Source: a virus. From it: a stretch of 39,297 nt of DNA. Shown piece after piece: positions 7,887 to 13,960 of this stretch; position 1 is the stretch's first letter; every line of letters begins with the position of its first letter. A program made the translations under genes and the position numbers. The stretch lies in IMG/VR virus record IMGVR_UViG_3300010885_005287, positions 1 to 39,297 of that record; one strand, 5' to 3'. The notes under the pieces are model-generated. The model ran no database searches, was not told where the DNA came from, and worked only from the letters and a program-made list of their open reading frames with translations.

Positions 7887-7897
7887 GATTAAATCCT

Positions 7898-7960
7898 TTA
7901 GAGGTCGAATACCAGGATAAGTAAAATAACAAGCGCGGCCGCGATTAGTGAATAGGTCAT
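7898..7960 (-). CDS. 20-residue membrane micro-protein
   Basis: MTYSLIAAALVILLILVFDL is almost entirely one hydrophobic helix with a short polar start. The ATG overlaps the stop of the upstream gene as ATGA (7957-7960), the coupling used throughout this block, and the frame ends 11 bases before the next start. Tiny phage transmembrane proteins can alter host envelope or exclusion functions; nothing here says which. Being so short, it could also be chance. Confidence 0.45.
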   Translation of the reverse strand: MTYSLIAAALVILLILVFDL

Positions 7961-8160
7961 AGCGGCATCAATCCGGCAAATATTGGGTGTATGCGGGGGA
8001 TATAGGCCCCTATATCGGCCGGAAATACACGCTTAATATACCCACGCTCGCACATGGAGCGCAGGGTAACCGTGTCGCCTATTGAATAGACTGTATAGGC
8101 GCGGTTACGGACGTGCACAATATCGCCGTGCTCTACCGGCTGGCCATTTTTATATTTCAT
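7957..8160 (-). CDS. Unknown 67-residue protein, SH3-like beta pattern
   Basis: MKYKNGQPVEHGDIVHVRNR begins a short beta-rich protein with the look of a small SH3/KOW-like barrel (alternating V/I, G-D-x-V at 12-16). I do not recognise a family. A strong site AAGAGGT lies before the ATG, which starts 2 bases after the upstream stop. The downstream end forms ATGA with the micro-protein. Confidence 0.65.
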   Translation of the reverse strand: MKYKNGQPVEHGDIVHVRNRAYTVYSIGDTVTLRSMCERGYIKRVFPADIGAYIPRIHPIFAGLMPL

Positions 8161-8162
8161 AA

Positions 8163-8636
8163 TTAACCTCTTAAGCTGTCAAAAAGTGAACCGCTATCGT
8201 CAGGCGGCAAATAATCGCGCCGCGCGGCAAATATGCTTAAACCATGCTTGGCGCATAATTCCATCCTGTCGCGCACGCTCATACCAGTCCAGCGCTCTGA
8301 AACTTCGTCGTATTCAAGTTCACTATGGTGTTCTTCGTCGAGTACGGGATAATCCGACAACGCGCAAAGCATAGCGTCGGCCTCAATTAGCGCGGCCGTG
8401 TCGCTTTCGTGTACCGCTATCCATTCAACCCAGCCCACGGCCCAATGACGCTCATGTACCACTAACACCGTGTCGGATTCGCCGCCTAGCGCGGCCAAGC
8501 CTTGCTCAAAATTAGAACGCGCAAGCGCGTCAGAATCGCGGTGTTGGCCGAGAAAAACAAAATACTCGGGCCAATGCGCGCCGCCGTATGACTCAGGCAA
8601 TACCCACCGCTCAATTGCTTTTAGGTTTTCAATCAT
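8163..8636 (-). CDS. Unknown acidic 157-residue protein
   Basis: The start is ATG at 8636 (MIENLKAIERWVLP), with GAGGTG upstream and an ATGA overlap with the preceding gene. A longer reading to 8720 exists but would ignore both signals. The protein is acidic and rich in Trp and Glu (SELEYDEVSERW, ERHWAVGWVEWIAVHESD), alpha/beta in character, with no motif I can name. An acidic Trp-rich profile is seen in some DNA-mimic or inhibitor proteins of phages, but this is only a resemblance. Confidence 0.7.
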   Translation of the reverse strand: MIENLKAIERWVLPESYGGAHWPEYFVFLGQHRDSDALARSNFEQGLAALGGESDTVLVVHERHWAVGWVEWIAVHESDTAALIEADAMLCALSDYPVLDEEHHSELEYDEVSERWTGMSVRDRMELCAKHGLSIFAARRDYLPPDDSGSLFDSLRG

Positions 8637-8896
8637 ATCGTCACCTCTAAACCCTTGATGTATGCGTGCATCTCGTTGTAGAGCTCGCGCTTTGTGCCGT
8701 GGCCATGACCGAGCGGGCACGTCGCGCCGCCAGACTCGTTAACGTGACGCATCAAACAAACGCCGCCGTACGCGTGCGAGATATGATAATTACCCACGGC
8801 CGCGCGGCCGTTGGCCCAGGGCTCTAACGGGCTGTTTGTAATGGTGTTGAGATACTCACAAAGTGAGTTGAGTTGTTTATCTGTTATGCGTTGCAT
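8633..8896 (-). CDS. Conserved phage protein of unknown function (87 aa)
   Basis: The pattern ITDKQL, NTITNSPLEPW, GNYHISHAYGGVCL, HVNESGGATCPLGHG and KRELYNEMHAYIKGL matches a small protein I recall from many phages of Proteobacteria, always without a function. It has an AAGGTAG ribosome site. Upstream lies a GNRA-loop hairpin followed by ATAAACTTCACTAAGG, the same leader module as the clamp-like gene. It overlaps the next gene by ATGA. Confidence 0.8.
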   Translation of the reverse strand: MQRITDKQLNSLCEYLNTITNSPLEPWANGRAAVGNYHISHAYGGVCLMRHVNESGGATCPLGHGHGTKRELYNEMHAYIKGLEVTI

Positions 8897-8921
8897 TTTT
8901 TTCTACCTTAGTGAAGTTTAT

Positions 8922-8939
8922 GGCCCGCTTGCGCGGGCC
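8922..8939 (-). repeat. Intergenic GNRA hairpin (leader module)
   Basis: On the minus strand GGCCCGC-GCAA-GCGGGCC forms a 7-bp stem closed by a GCAA tetraloop, between the clamp-like gene stop (8948) and the next start (8896). No T-tract follows, so RNA processing or stability control is likelier than termination. An identical 18-mer occurs at 9950-9967. Confidence 0.7.
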
Positions 8940-8947
8940 CGTAGGGT

Positions 8948-9577
8948 TTACTTGAGAGTGTTAAAACGTGGCGACGCCACTAAACCGTTAGACTCGCCCA
9001 CGACGCGCGAATTTAGCGGCATGAGCAAACCTAAATAGCGTGGTTCGTCGCTCAAGGTTATAAGGGCCACGTCGTCGCCGTTGTGCCATATTTTGACGTC
9101 TTGCTTTTTCTTGGGCGTTAATATCTTGGCAACCTTAGCAAATTGTCCGAAATATTCGACTTGGAATTGTGCGGCCGCGCCGCTAGTCGCCGTTTTAGGT
9201 GTTACGCGCTCAAGGTCAGGAAATTTCCCGTCGATAGCGTTAAAACGCACGCTCATACCGGCGAGCACATTTAAGGTGCCGGTTTTAGTCGTCGCGTCAT
9301 ATTCGATCGTCAACGCGTCAAGTGACTTAGCAGAACTCGGTTTTAACATTTTGACTTCGTCGAGCGGCACAATAAAATCAACCAGGCCTTCAAGCTCATT
9401 ATCGCCTTCGGTTACTTCGTGCACGAAAATGCCACAATAGTGGCCATTGGTCGATTCAAGGCGCGTATGCGTTTTAGTGGCTATAACGTGTACGCCGTTT
9501 AAGTAATAACGTATATCGGCATCAGCGCTGGTGTGAATCATGGCGCGCATGGCGCTTAAGGGTAATGTAATTTTCAT
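8948..9577 (-). CDS. Short beta sliding-clamp-like protein
   Basis: A 209-residue protein with features of the central and C-terminal domains of bacterial DnaN clamps: TRLESTNGHYCGIF (38-51), DFIVPLDEVKML (67-78), AIDGKFPDLERVTP (114-127, like the clamp IDGKFPDY signature), and GLLMPLNS near 185-192, resembling the C-terminal MPM clamp end. DnaN clamps are near 370 residues and dimerise; this would need to trimerise or act as a decoy or partial clamp. It lies in the minus early block, with the hairpin/leader module upstream. It could tether the phage PolA or bind host clamp partners; both are inference. Confidence 0.72.
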   Translation of the reverse strand: MKITLPLSAMRAMIHTSADADIRYYLNGVHVIATKTHTRLESTNGHYCGIFVHEVTEGDNELEGLVDFIVPLDEVKMLKPSSAKSLDALTIEYDATTKTGTLNVLAGMSVRFNAIDGKFPDLERVTPKTATSGAAAQFQVEYFGQFAKVAKILTPKKKQDVKIWHNGDDVALITLSDEPRYLGLLMPLNSRVVGESNGLVASPRFNTLK

Positions 9578-9600
9578 TTTAAGACCTTAGTGAAGTTTAT

Positions 9601-9618
9601 CGGCCGCAAGCGCGGCCG
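9601..9618 (-). repeat. Intergenic hairpin (leader module)
   Basis: CGGCCGC-AAGC-GCGGCCG gives a 7-bp stem between the 23-residue micro-gene and the clamp-like gene. It is followed on the minus strand by ATAAACTTCACTAAGG, the same leader as after the hairpin at 8922-8939. Confidence 0.65.
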
Positions 9619-9623
9619 TGGCA

Positions 9624-9695
9624 TTACAGAAAACAGGCAACTAGCAAAGCCAGGCACATAAGTAACGCGGCAATAACGTCGTGAATTTTATTCAT
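9624..9695 (-). CDS. 23-residue membrane micro-protein
   Basis: MNKIHDVIAALLMCLALLVA followed by CFL is a short polar start then one hydrophobic helix. The ATG overlaps the end of the preceding gene by 8 bases (ATGAATAA), and the frame stops 6 bases before the next hairpin. This is the second tiny membrane gene in this block, which raises the chance that both are real. It could also be a lipoprotein-like or toxin-like peptide; no function can be read. Confidence 0.45.
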   Translation of the reverse strand: MNKIHDVIAALLMCLALLVACFL

Positions 9696-9930
9696 CGGTT
9701 AACTCGCTCGCAAAACGCATATAAGGGTTAATAGGCGTTTTGTAATCGTCGGACCAATTGTCCGCAAGTATGCCGGCGGGCTCGCCGTTATTAAGCGCGT
9801 AAAGCGCTTGCTCGAATTCGTCAAACCATGTTTTAGGTACGCCACGATAAACATAACCGAATTTAGTAGGGGTTATTTTGCGCGACGTGATAACTGCGCC
9901 GGTTTTGTAGTCAGTTAATGTGATTTTCAT
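9688..9930 (-). CDS. Unknown 80-residue protein
   Basis: MKITLTDYKTGAVITSRKIT begins a beta-hairpin-like N-terminus; the rest is acidic and helical (WFDEFEQALYALNNGEPAGI). No known family. It is preceded by AAGGTAAACAAA, the same ribosome site/leader as the 121-residue gene upstream. It overlaps the 23-residue micro-gene at its 3' end. Confidence 0.65.
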   Translation of the reverse strand: MKITLTDYKTGAVITSRKITPTKFGYVYRGVPKTWFDEFEQALYALNNGEPAGILADNWSDDYKTPINPYMRFASELTDE

Positions 9931-9949
9931 TTTGTTTACCTTGAGTTAT

Positions 9950-9967
9950 GGCCCGCTTGCGCGGGCC
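9950..9967 (-). repeat. Intergenic GNRA hairpin (leader module)
   Basis: Identical 18-base palindrome to 8922-8939 (GGCCCGC-GCAA-GCGGGCC on the minus strand), here between the stop at 9974 and the start at 9930. Confidence 0.7.
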
Positions 9968-9973
9968 GGTTGA

Positions 9974-10339
9974 TTAGTCCATTCTGCTATCGACATACGC
10001 GTCGACGCCGTTGGCGCGTAACACGTCAGCAAACGCGTGCGCGTAAACTTCCTTGCGCGTTAACGACTGATTAAAGTCGTGCACGCTAATACAATAACCA
10101 CCGCCGTAATTTTTGCGGCCGATGTTCATCTTTTTAAGGCCGTTGGCAAATTTCACGTTTTTAATGACGACACTAGCAAAGCCACAAACGCCGTCACTAA
10201 CGAAGTAAGACTGAGTTATCTCGCTATTAGCGTCGAGAGGGTTTGCGTGCGCGTTGACTATCATTGGTGTTACTTGCGCGGCCTGCGCAGCAAATAATCC
10301 AGCTGCGCGCGCCTGGTGGTATATGCTATGAATGTCCAT
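9974..10339 (-). CDS. Unknown 121-residue protein, first gene of the second minus block
   Basis: The gene starts 12 bases after the shared promoter element, with AAGGTAAACAAA upstream. The protein has an N-terminal helix (MDIHSIYHQARAAGLFAAQA), a beta region (SYFVSDGVCGFASVVIK) and a C-terminal helical part ending DVLRANGVDAYVDSRMD. The layout is that of a small compact enzyme or binding protein, but I recognise no motif. As the promoter-proximal gene it is probably made first in infection. Confidence 0.7.
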   Translation of the reverse strand: MDIHSIYHQARAAGLFAAQAAQVTPMIVNAHANPLDANSEITQSYFVSDGVCGFASVVIKNVKFANGLKKMNIGRKNYGGGYCISVHDFNQSLTRKEVYAHAFADVLRANGVDAYVDSRMD

Positions 10340-10351
10340 TTTGTTTACCTT

Positions 10352-10380
10352 AATTTAGTTGAGAGAGATTTAATTGTACA
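10352..10380 (-). promoter_or_regulatory. Early promoter element, copy B
   Basis: This is the reverse-strand copy of the 437-465 element (28/29 identical). Its -10 TACAAT is at 10373-10378. Here a good -35 TTGCAC (10396-10401) is present at a 17-base spacer, making a standard sigma-70 promoter. Expected start is near 10366, so TCTCTCT and AACTAAATT lie in the early transcript. Confidence 0.75.
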
Positions 10381-10502
10381 TGAATTTATAGCATTGTGCA
10401 AAATAAAAAGCTTTTTGCGAGGTTTTGTGAGGTTTGCTAAATGAGGGCAACGATTAGGGTATCAGTAAGGTAGTGTTTTGGGTAGTATTTTAGGGGTTAA
10501 AA

Positions 10503-10650
10503 CGCGCAAAGTGCTTACGCAAAAACCTTTTAAAATTAACATGTTAGTTAACTTGAAGGGTAATAATCAAAATATCCTAATAGCATTTAGAATTTTAAAT
10601 GTATATATATATAGGTGTATATGTGTCGCGCAAATACGCAAACGCGCAAA
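10503..10650 (+). repeat. CGCAAA octamer family flanking AT-rich DNA
   Basis: CGCGCAAA occurs at 10503-10510, 10627-10634 and 10643-10650. TACGCAAA occurs at 10516-10523 and 10635-10642. The last three octamers are head to tail without gaps. Between the two groups (10524-10626) the DNA is strongly AT-rich, including a TA run near 10600-10613 and the palindrome TAACATGTTA (10537-10546). The arrangement is that of an unwinding element bracketed by initiator sites. Confidence 0.6.
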
Positions 10651-10667
10651 CAGTAAGCTATCGACCT

Positions 10668-10689
10668 AAAAAGGCACTTTAAAAGTGCC
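10668..10689 (-). terminator. Minus-strand terminator with no gene upstream
   Basis: GGCACTT (10673-10679) and AAGTGCC (10683-10689) pair around a 3-base loop. On the minus strand they are followed by five T (10672-10668). There is no annotated minus gene upstream, so if functional it ends a noncoding transcript arriving from the iteron side or insulates the promoter at 10352-10401. Confidence 0.5.
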
Positions 10690-10727
10690 CACATTGCCTT
10701 CAAGGATAACTTAGTCTGGCTATTTCC

Positions 10728-10912
10728 CTAAGACTTAGTGAGTATTTGTCCTAAGACTTAGTGAGCCACTCACTAAATCTTAGTGGCTAAGACTTAGTGA
10801 GTATGGCTAAGACTTAGTGAGTATGGCTAAGACTTAGTGAGCTTGTAGGTTGTCCAACAACCTAAGACTTAGTGAGCCACTAAGACTTAGTGAGTGGCTA
10901 AGACTTAGTGAG
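10728..10912 (+). repeat. Iteron-like array, nine copies of CTAAGACTTAGTGAG
   Basis: Exact direct copies start at 10728, 10751, 10787, 10807, 10827, 10862, 10880 and 10898. One inverted copy with one mismatch lies at 10769-10783. Start-to-start spacings are 23, 36, 20, 20, 35, 18 and 18. Each unit holds the near-palindrome CTAAG-A-CTTAG, so a dimeric protein could bind each. A separate hairpin (TAGGTTGT / ACAACCTA, 10846-10864) sits in the array. An origin iteron set, an operator array or a partition/incompatibility site are the main options; no integrated repressor gene is seen. Confidence 0.85.
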
Positions 10913-10960
10913 CCACCGGCTTGCGACCAGGCACTCGGCCGTGTGGCATTAAGCATTCCT

Positions 10961-11003
10961 TGAGGGGGGGGTAGGGCCCTGCGGGGAGCCCTAGCTAGCG
11001 GAG
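10961..11003. other. G-rich inverted-repeat segment
   Basis: An eight-G run (10964-10971) is followed by TAGGGC (10972-10977) and GCCCTA (10988-10993) around a G-rich loop, then further GGG runs. It could fold as a hairpin or a G-quadruplex and lies just before the terminase genes, so an origin or packaging role is possible. Nothing stronger can be said. Confidence 0.35.
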
Positions 11004-11063
11004 GGTTCACACTCAAAATTTTTTTATAAAAATGTTTGCAACACGGCCACCAACATTTTTTTA

Positions 11064-11069
11064 TATAAT
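11064..11069 (+). promoter_or_regulatory. Consensus -10 box for the late block
   Basis: A perfect TATAAT lies 11 bases before the first ATG of the terminase block. The nearest TTGCAA (11036-11041) is 22 bases upstream, too far for a normal -35 box. Transcription starting about 7 bases downstream would leave almost no leader. Confidence 0.45.
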
Positions 11070-11080
11070 AAATTGCCTAC

Positions 11081-11503
11081 ATGACCTACAATTGCAAAAT
11101 GCTATCTCTACACTTCACACCTCGCGAAGTCCGCGCCACCGAGTCGCGTTTGTTGCGCGTCTATGAGGCTGCACGTTTAGGGTTGTCGCAAAACGCTTTA
11201 GCAATCCGTGCCGGCATGATGCCCGAGGAGTTTCGTAAGCTCTGCCAGCTAGACCCTGTGGTCGAGATGGCGATTGAGCAAGGCCGTGCGGATTCAGAAG
11301 CCGAGATGTCGCAAGTTGTGCGCGACGCAGCGCTTGGTGGCGACGCTAAGATGGCGCTAGAGTTCTTGCGACACAAACATGATTGGGTGGCCAAGCAACA
11401 AGTGCAAGTCGATGTGACGCAACAGATCAGTATCATTACAGCGCTTGAGCAAGCCGAACAGCGGTTAACTATAGATATGGAACCCACCAATGCCATTACT
11501 TAG
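11081..11503 (+). CDS. Terminase small subunit (probable)
   Basis: A 140-residue protein directly before the large terminase region. Residues about 20-60 form a helix-turn-helix-like segment (VYEAARLGLSQNALAIRAGM) and residues 85-105 hold AALGGDAKMALEFLRHKHDW, a pattern I associate with phage small terminase subunits that recognise the packaging site. The C-terminal helix probably oligomerises. The start is uncertain: ATG at 11081 has no ribosome site and may be leaderless; ATG at 11099 is an alternative. It overlaps the next gene by 14 bases. Confidence 0.75.
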   Translation: MTYNCKMLSLHFTPREVRATESRLLRVYEAARLGLSQNALAIRAGMMPEEFRKLCQLDPVVEMAIEQGRADSEAEMSQVVRDAALGGDAKMALEFLRHKHDWVAKQQVQVDVTQQISIITALEQAEQRLTIDMEPTNAIT

Positions 11504-11903
11504 CGCAGGTTTTCCAAACGGTGTGTACGGCATAGGCGTACGCGACCAACTATACCCTGGGGAAGATGAGTATTTCAAAGCAAACCCGCACGTTGCGGGC
11601 ATGGCGGCTGAAGACGACAAAATTATTATGAACCCGTTTAGTACGTTAACGGATAAAGAAAAGTCTGCCGTAATGATGAACGAAGCCGCGCGCGTTCATA
11701 TGCGTAACAAGTTAATTGAACCGCCTAATTATGATTTAACCCCCACGCAAGCTAAACAATTTGAGTCTTACTCTAAAGACCCAAACGATGTAAAGCAAAC
11801 TATTGCCGCGCGTATATTGTCAGGCGACCCTTCGGCGGGCGACGTTACGCCCGATCAACAAGAATATGTAACTAAGTTAAGGCAGTTTATGGGCGTTAAG
11901 TAA
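11490..11903 (+). CDS. Conserved phage protein between the terminase genes
   Basis: A 137-residue protein. GIGVRDQLYPGEDEYFKANP (15-34), GMAAEDDKIIMNPFS and NEAARVHMRNKL are patterns I recall from proteins beside TerL in other podoviruses, without a known job. Mostly helical and charged, it is probably soluble. The ATG overlaps the small terminase end and its stop overlaps the TerL start (TAATG), so translation is coupled. A packaging accessory role is inferred from position. Confidence 0.7.
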   Translation: MPLLSAGFPNGVYGIGVRDQLYPGEDEYFKANPHVAGMAAEDDKIIMNPFSTLTDKEKSAVMMNEAARVHMRNKLIEPPNYDLTPTQAKQFESYSKDPNDVKQTIAARILSGDPSAGDVTPDQQEYVTKLRQFMGVK

Positions 11904-13423
11904 TGCAAACCACCATCTACAGCGCCTCAGACGAAATGGCTCTTATGAGCAAGCTTTGGTCGCCCCGCATTGCCAATGATCCGTTGTCTTTTGTCTTACT
12001 AACATTCCCTTGGGGTCAAAAAGGTACGCCCTTGGCTGACTTCACAGGCCCACGCAAATGGCAGCGCGAAGTCCTGTCCGACCTGACCGCCCACATTAAG
12101 CAGAACGGCGGCAAGATTGATTTCGACACCTTCAGGATGGCTACCTCTTCCGGTCGCGGTATTGGCAAGTCAGCGTTAGTCAGTTGGCTAACGCTATGGA
12201 TGCTCTCCACCCGAATCGGCTCCACAACCATTATCTCTGCCAACAGCGAAAGCCAACTCCGATCGGTCACCTGGGCAGAGATTACCAAGTGGCTGGCAAT
12301 GTCTCTCAACTCACATTGGTTTGAAGTCTCAGCCACACGCCTCATGCCCGCTAAGTGGATCACAGAGTTGGTCGAGCGTGATCTAAAGAAAGGCACACGC
12401 TATTGGTCGGTGGAGGGCAGGCTGTGGTCAAGCGAGAACCCTGATGCGTACGCGGGGGTTCACAACTACGACGGCGTGATGGTGATCTTTGATGAGGCGT
12501 CCGGTATTGACGATGCCATTTGGGCGGTGACTGCGGGTTTCTTCACAGAGAACACGCCTAACCGCTTTTGGCTGGCGTTCTCTAACCCTCGGCGCAACAC
12601 CGGTTACTTCTACGAATGCCACAACTCCAAGCGTGACTTTTGGAATACCAAGATTGTGGATGCGCGCACGGTCGAGGGTACGGACAAGGCGGTGTATCAG
12701 CAAATTATTGACGAATATGGCGCCGATTCTAGCCAGGCAGCGGTTGAAGTCTACGGTGACTTTCCGTCGGCGGGTGATGATCAGTTCATATCCTCATCAA
12801 TTGTGGATGAGGCCATGAAGCGCGCCAAGTACAAAGACCTATCCGCCCCTATTATTGTAGGCGTTGACCCTGCGCGGTTCGGGTCTGACTCGACCGTGAT
12901 TGCCGTACGCCAAGGGCGTGACATTATTGGCATCAAACGGTTCAAGGGCGACGATACGATGACGGTGGTTGGGCACGTTATTGAAGCAATTGAGGAGTAT
13001 AAACCTGCTTTGGTAGTGATCGACGAAGGTGGCGTGGGCGGGGGCGTGGTAGATCGATTAAAAGAGCAACGCTACAAGATTCGGGGGGTTAATTTTGGAA
13101 ATAAGTCCAAAAACACGTTAATGTATGGTAATTTAAGGGCACAAATGTGGGGTGATATGCGACAATGGCTCAAAACCGCGTCGATTCCTAGTGACAGAGT
13201 GCTTAAAACTGATTTAATATCACCAATAATGAAGCCGGATTCAAAAGGAACTATCTTTTTGGAGTCTAAGAAAGACATGAAGGCGAGGGGGTTGGCTTCT
13301 CCGGACGCCGCAGATGCTATTTGCGTGACGTTTGCGTATCCTGTCGCGCACCGTGAGTATTCAGAAACTAAACGTCGCAATTATTCGCCGCAAGGCTTAT
13401 CTACTTCTTGGTTAGGAGCTTAA
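11903..13423 (+). CDS. Terminase large subunit (TerL)
   Basis: A 506-residue packaging motor. The ATPase part has Walker A SSGRGIGKS (82-90, Lys89) and Walker B VMVIFDEAS (192-200, Asp197-Glu198), with a coupling-motif-like AFSNPRR near 225-231. The RNase H-like nuclease part has VDPARFGSDS (Asp322), VVIDEGGVGGG (Asp374) and SPDAADAI (Asp468/471). Length and motif order are those of podovirus TerL proteins. It translocates DNA into the prohead through the portal encoded downstream and makes the packaging cut. Confidence 0.96.
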   Translation: MQTTIYSASDEMALMSKLWSPRIANDPLSFVLLTFPWGQKGTPLADFTGPRKWQREVLSDLTAHIKQNGGKIDFDTFRMATSSGRGIGKSALVSWLTLWMLSTRIGSTTIISANSESQLRSVTWAEITKWLAMSLNSHWFEVSATRLMPAKWITELVERDLKKGTRYWSVEGRLWSSENPDAYAGVHNYDGVMVIFDEASGIDDAIWAVTAGFFTENTPNRFWLAFSNPRRNTGYFYECHNSKRDFWNTKIVDARTVEGTDKAVYQQIIDEYGADSSQAAVEVYGDFPSAGDDQFISSSIVDEAMKRAKYKDLSAPIIVGVDPARFGSDSTVIAVRQGRDIIGIKRFKGDDTMTVVGHVIEAIEEYKPALVVIDEGGVGGGVVDRLKEQRYKIRGVNFGNKSKNTLMYGNLRAQMWGDMRQWLKTASIPSDRVLKTDLISPIMKPDSKGTIFLESKKDMKARGLASPDAADAICVTFAYPVAHREYSETKRRNYSPQGLSTSWLGA

Positions 13424-13424
13424 A

Positions 13425-13826
13425 ATGTCAAATACACAACCAATCGGTGTCGCTTTTGCCGATCCTGAATTTACAACTTGTTACGCAACCCAAGAGATTG
13501 GTTACTCAACTGCTGCCCAAGGCACAGTAACTCAAGCGACTGACAAATCAACTGGCGTCACGCTAAACAAGTCAATGGGTCGCATCACAATGAACGGCGC
13601 AGCACTTGCTAACGGTGTAGCAGTGTCCTTTACGCTGACTAACAATCTGTTAGGTGTTAACGACACAATGGTTGTCAACGTGTCTAGTGGTGCTACTGCG
13701 GCAGCCTACACCGCCTATGTATCAAGTTTGGCTGCGGGTTCAGCAGTCTTGACCTTGCGTAACTTGTCAGCGGGTTCGTTGTCAGAAGCCGTGGTATTGA
13801 ATTACGCAATTTTTCACGGTCAGTAA
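13425..13826 (+). CDS. Small virion-type protein sharing a domain with a tail fibre
   Basis: A 133-residue protein with a strong AGGAG site. Residues about 26-133 align over their whole length with the last ~108 residues of the 272-residue fibre-like protein at 25149: GY.T...G.VTQ.T.K.T, LNK..G.IT.N, VSFTLTN, LAGSA, AG.L.EAV. The composition (Ala, Thr, Ser, Gly, Val) suggests a beta-sandwich. A capsid decoration or tail-tip role is plausible; the location beside TerL suggests head association. Confidence 0.75.
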   Translation: MSNTQPIGVAFADPEFTTCYATQEIGYSTAAQGTVTQATDKSTGVTLNKSMGRITMNGAALANGVAVSFTLTNNLLGVNDTMVVNVSSGATAAAYTAYVSSLAAGSAVLTLRNLSAGSLSEAVVLNYAIFHGQ

Positions 13827-13828
13827 TC

Positions 13829-13960
13829 ATGCCGCTGAAAAAGTCAGCCAGTAAGGAAGCCTTCCGCGCAAACGTAAAGGCTGAAGCGCAAACCAAGCCG
13901 ATCAAGCAAGCGGTGGCGATTGCGTATTCGGTTAAACGTGCGGCGGCGAGGAAGAAATGA
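13829..13960 (+). CDS. 43-residue basic phage protein (DUF6496-like)
   Basis: MPLKKSASKEAFRANVKAEA, then QTKPIKQAVAIAYSVKRAAARKK. The KQAVAIA...K ending is a hallmark I recall of a very small phage protein family (DUF6496-like) often found near structural genes. It is highly basic and helical, possibly a DNA-binding or packaged peptide. It starts 2 bases after the preceding stop and its stop overlaps the next ATG (ATGA 13957-13960), which supports it as a real gene. Confidence 0.75.
   Translation: MPLKKSASKEAFRANVKAEAQTKPIKQAVAIAYSVKRAAARKK

Larger units (their letters stand above)
10340..11080. other. Gene-free control region, candidate replication origin
   Basis: About 740 bases with no convincing gene. 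From left to right: promoter of the minus block, CGCAAA octamers around a strongly AT-rich stretch, a minus-strand terminator, nine 15-base iterons, a G-rich inverted repeat, and a T/A-rich stretch with TATAAT before the terminase genes. Clustered repeats beside AT-rich DNA, at the switch between early and late blocks, are typical of phage and plasmid origins. Packaging (pac) function for the adjacent terminase is another option. Confidence 0.55.

Noticed and set aside
8637-8720. N-terminal extension of the 157-residue minus protein
   Set aside because: The ATG at 8636 has GAGGTG and an ATGA overlap; the extension lies wholly within the upstream gene.
10478-10669. 63-residue frame in the gene-free region
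   Set aside because: It runs through the AT-rich stretch and CGCAAA repeats, has no ribosome site and a composition like translated noncoding DNA.
10728-10912. CRISPR array
   Set aside because: Units are only 15 bases, spacers are 3-20 bases and irregular, one copy is inverted, and there are no cas genes.
10834-11016. 60-residue minus frame with SLSLSHSLSLSG repeats
   Set aside because: The serine-leucine repeats are the iterons read as protein; no start signal.
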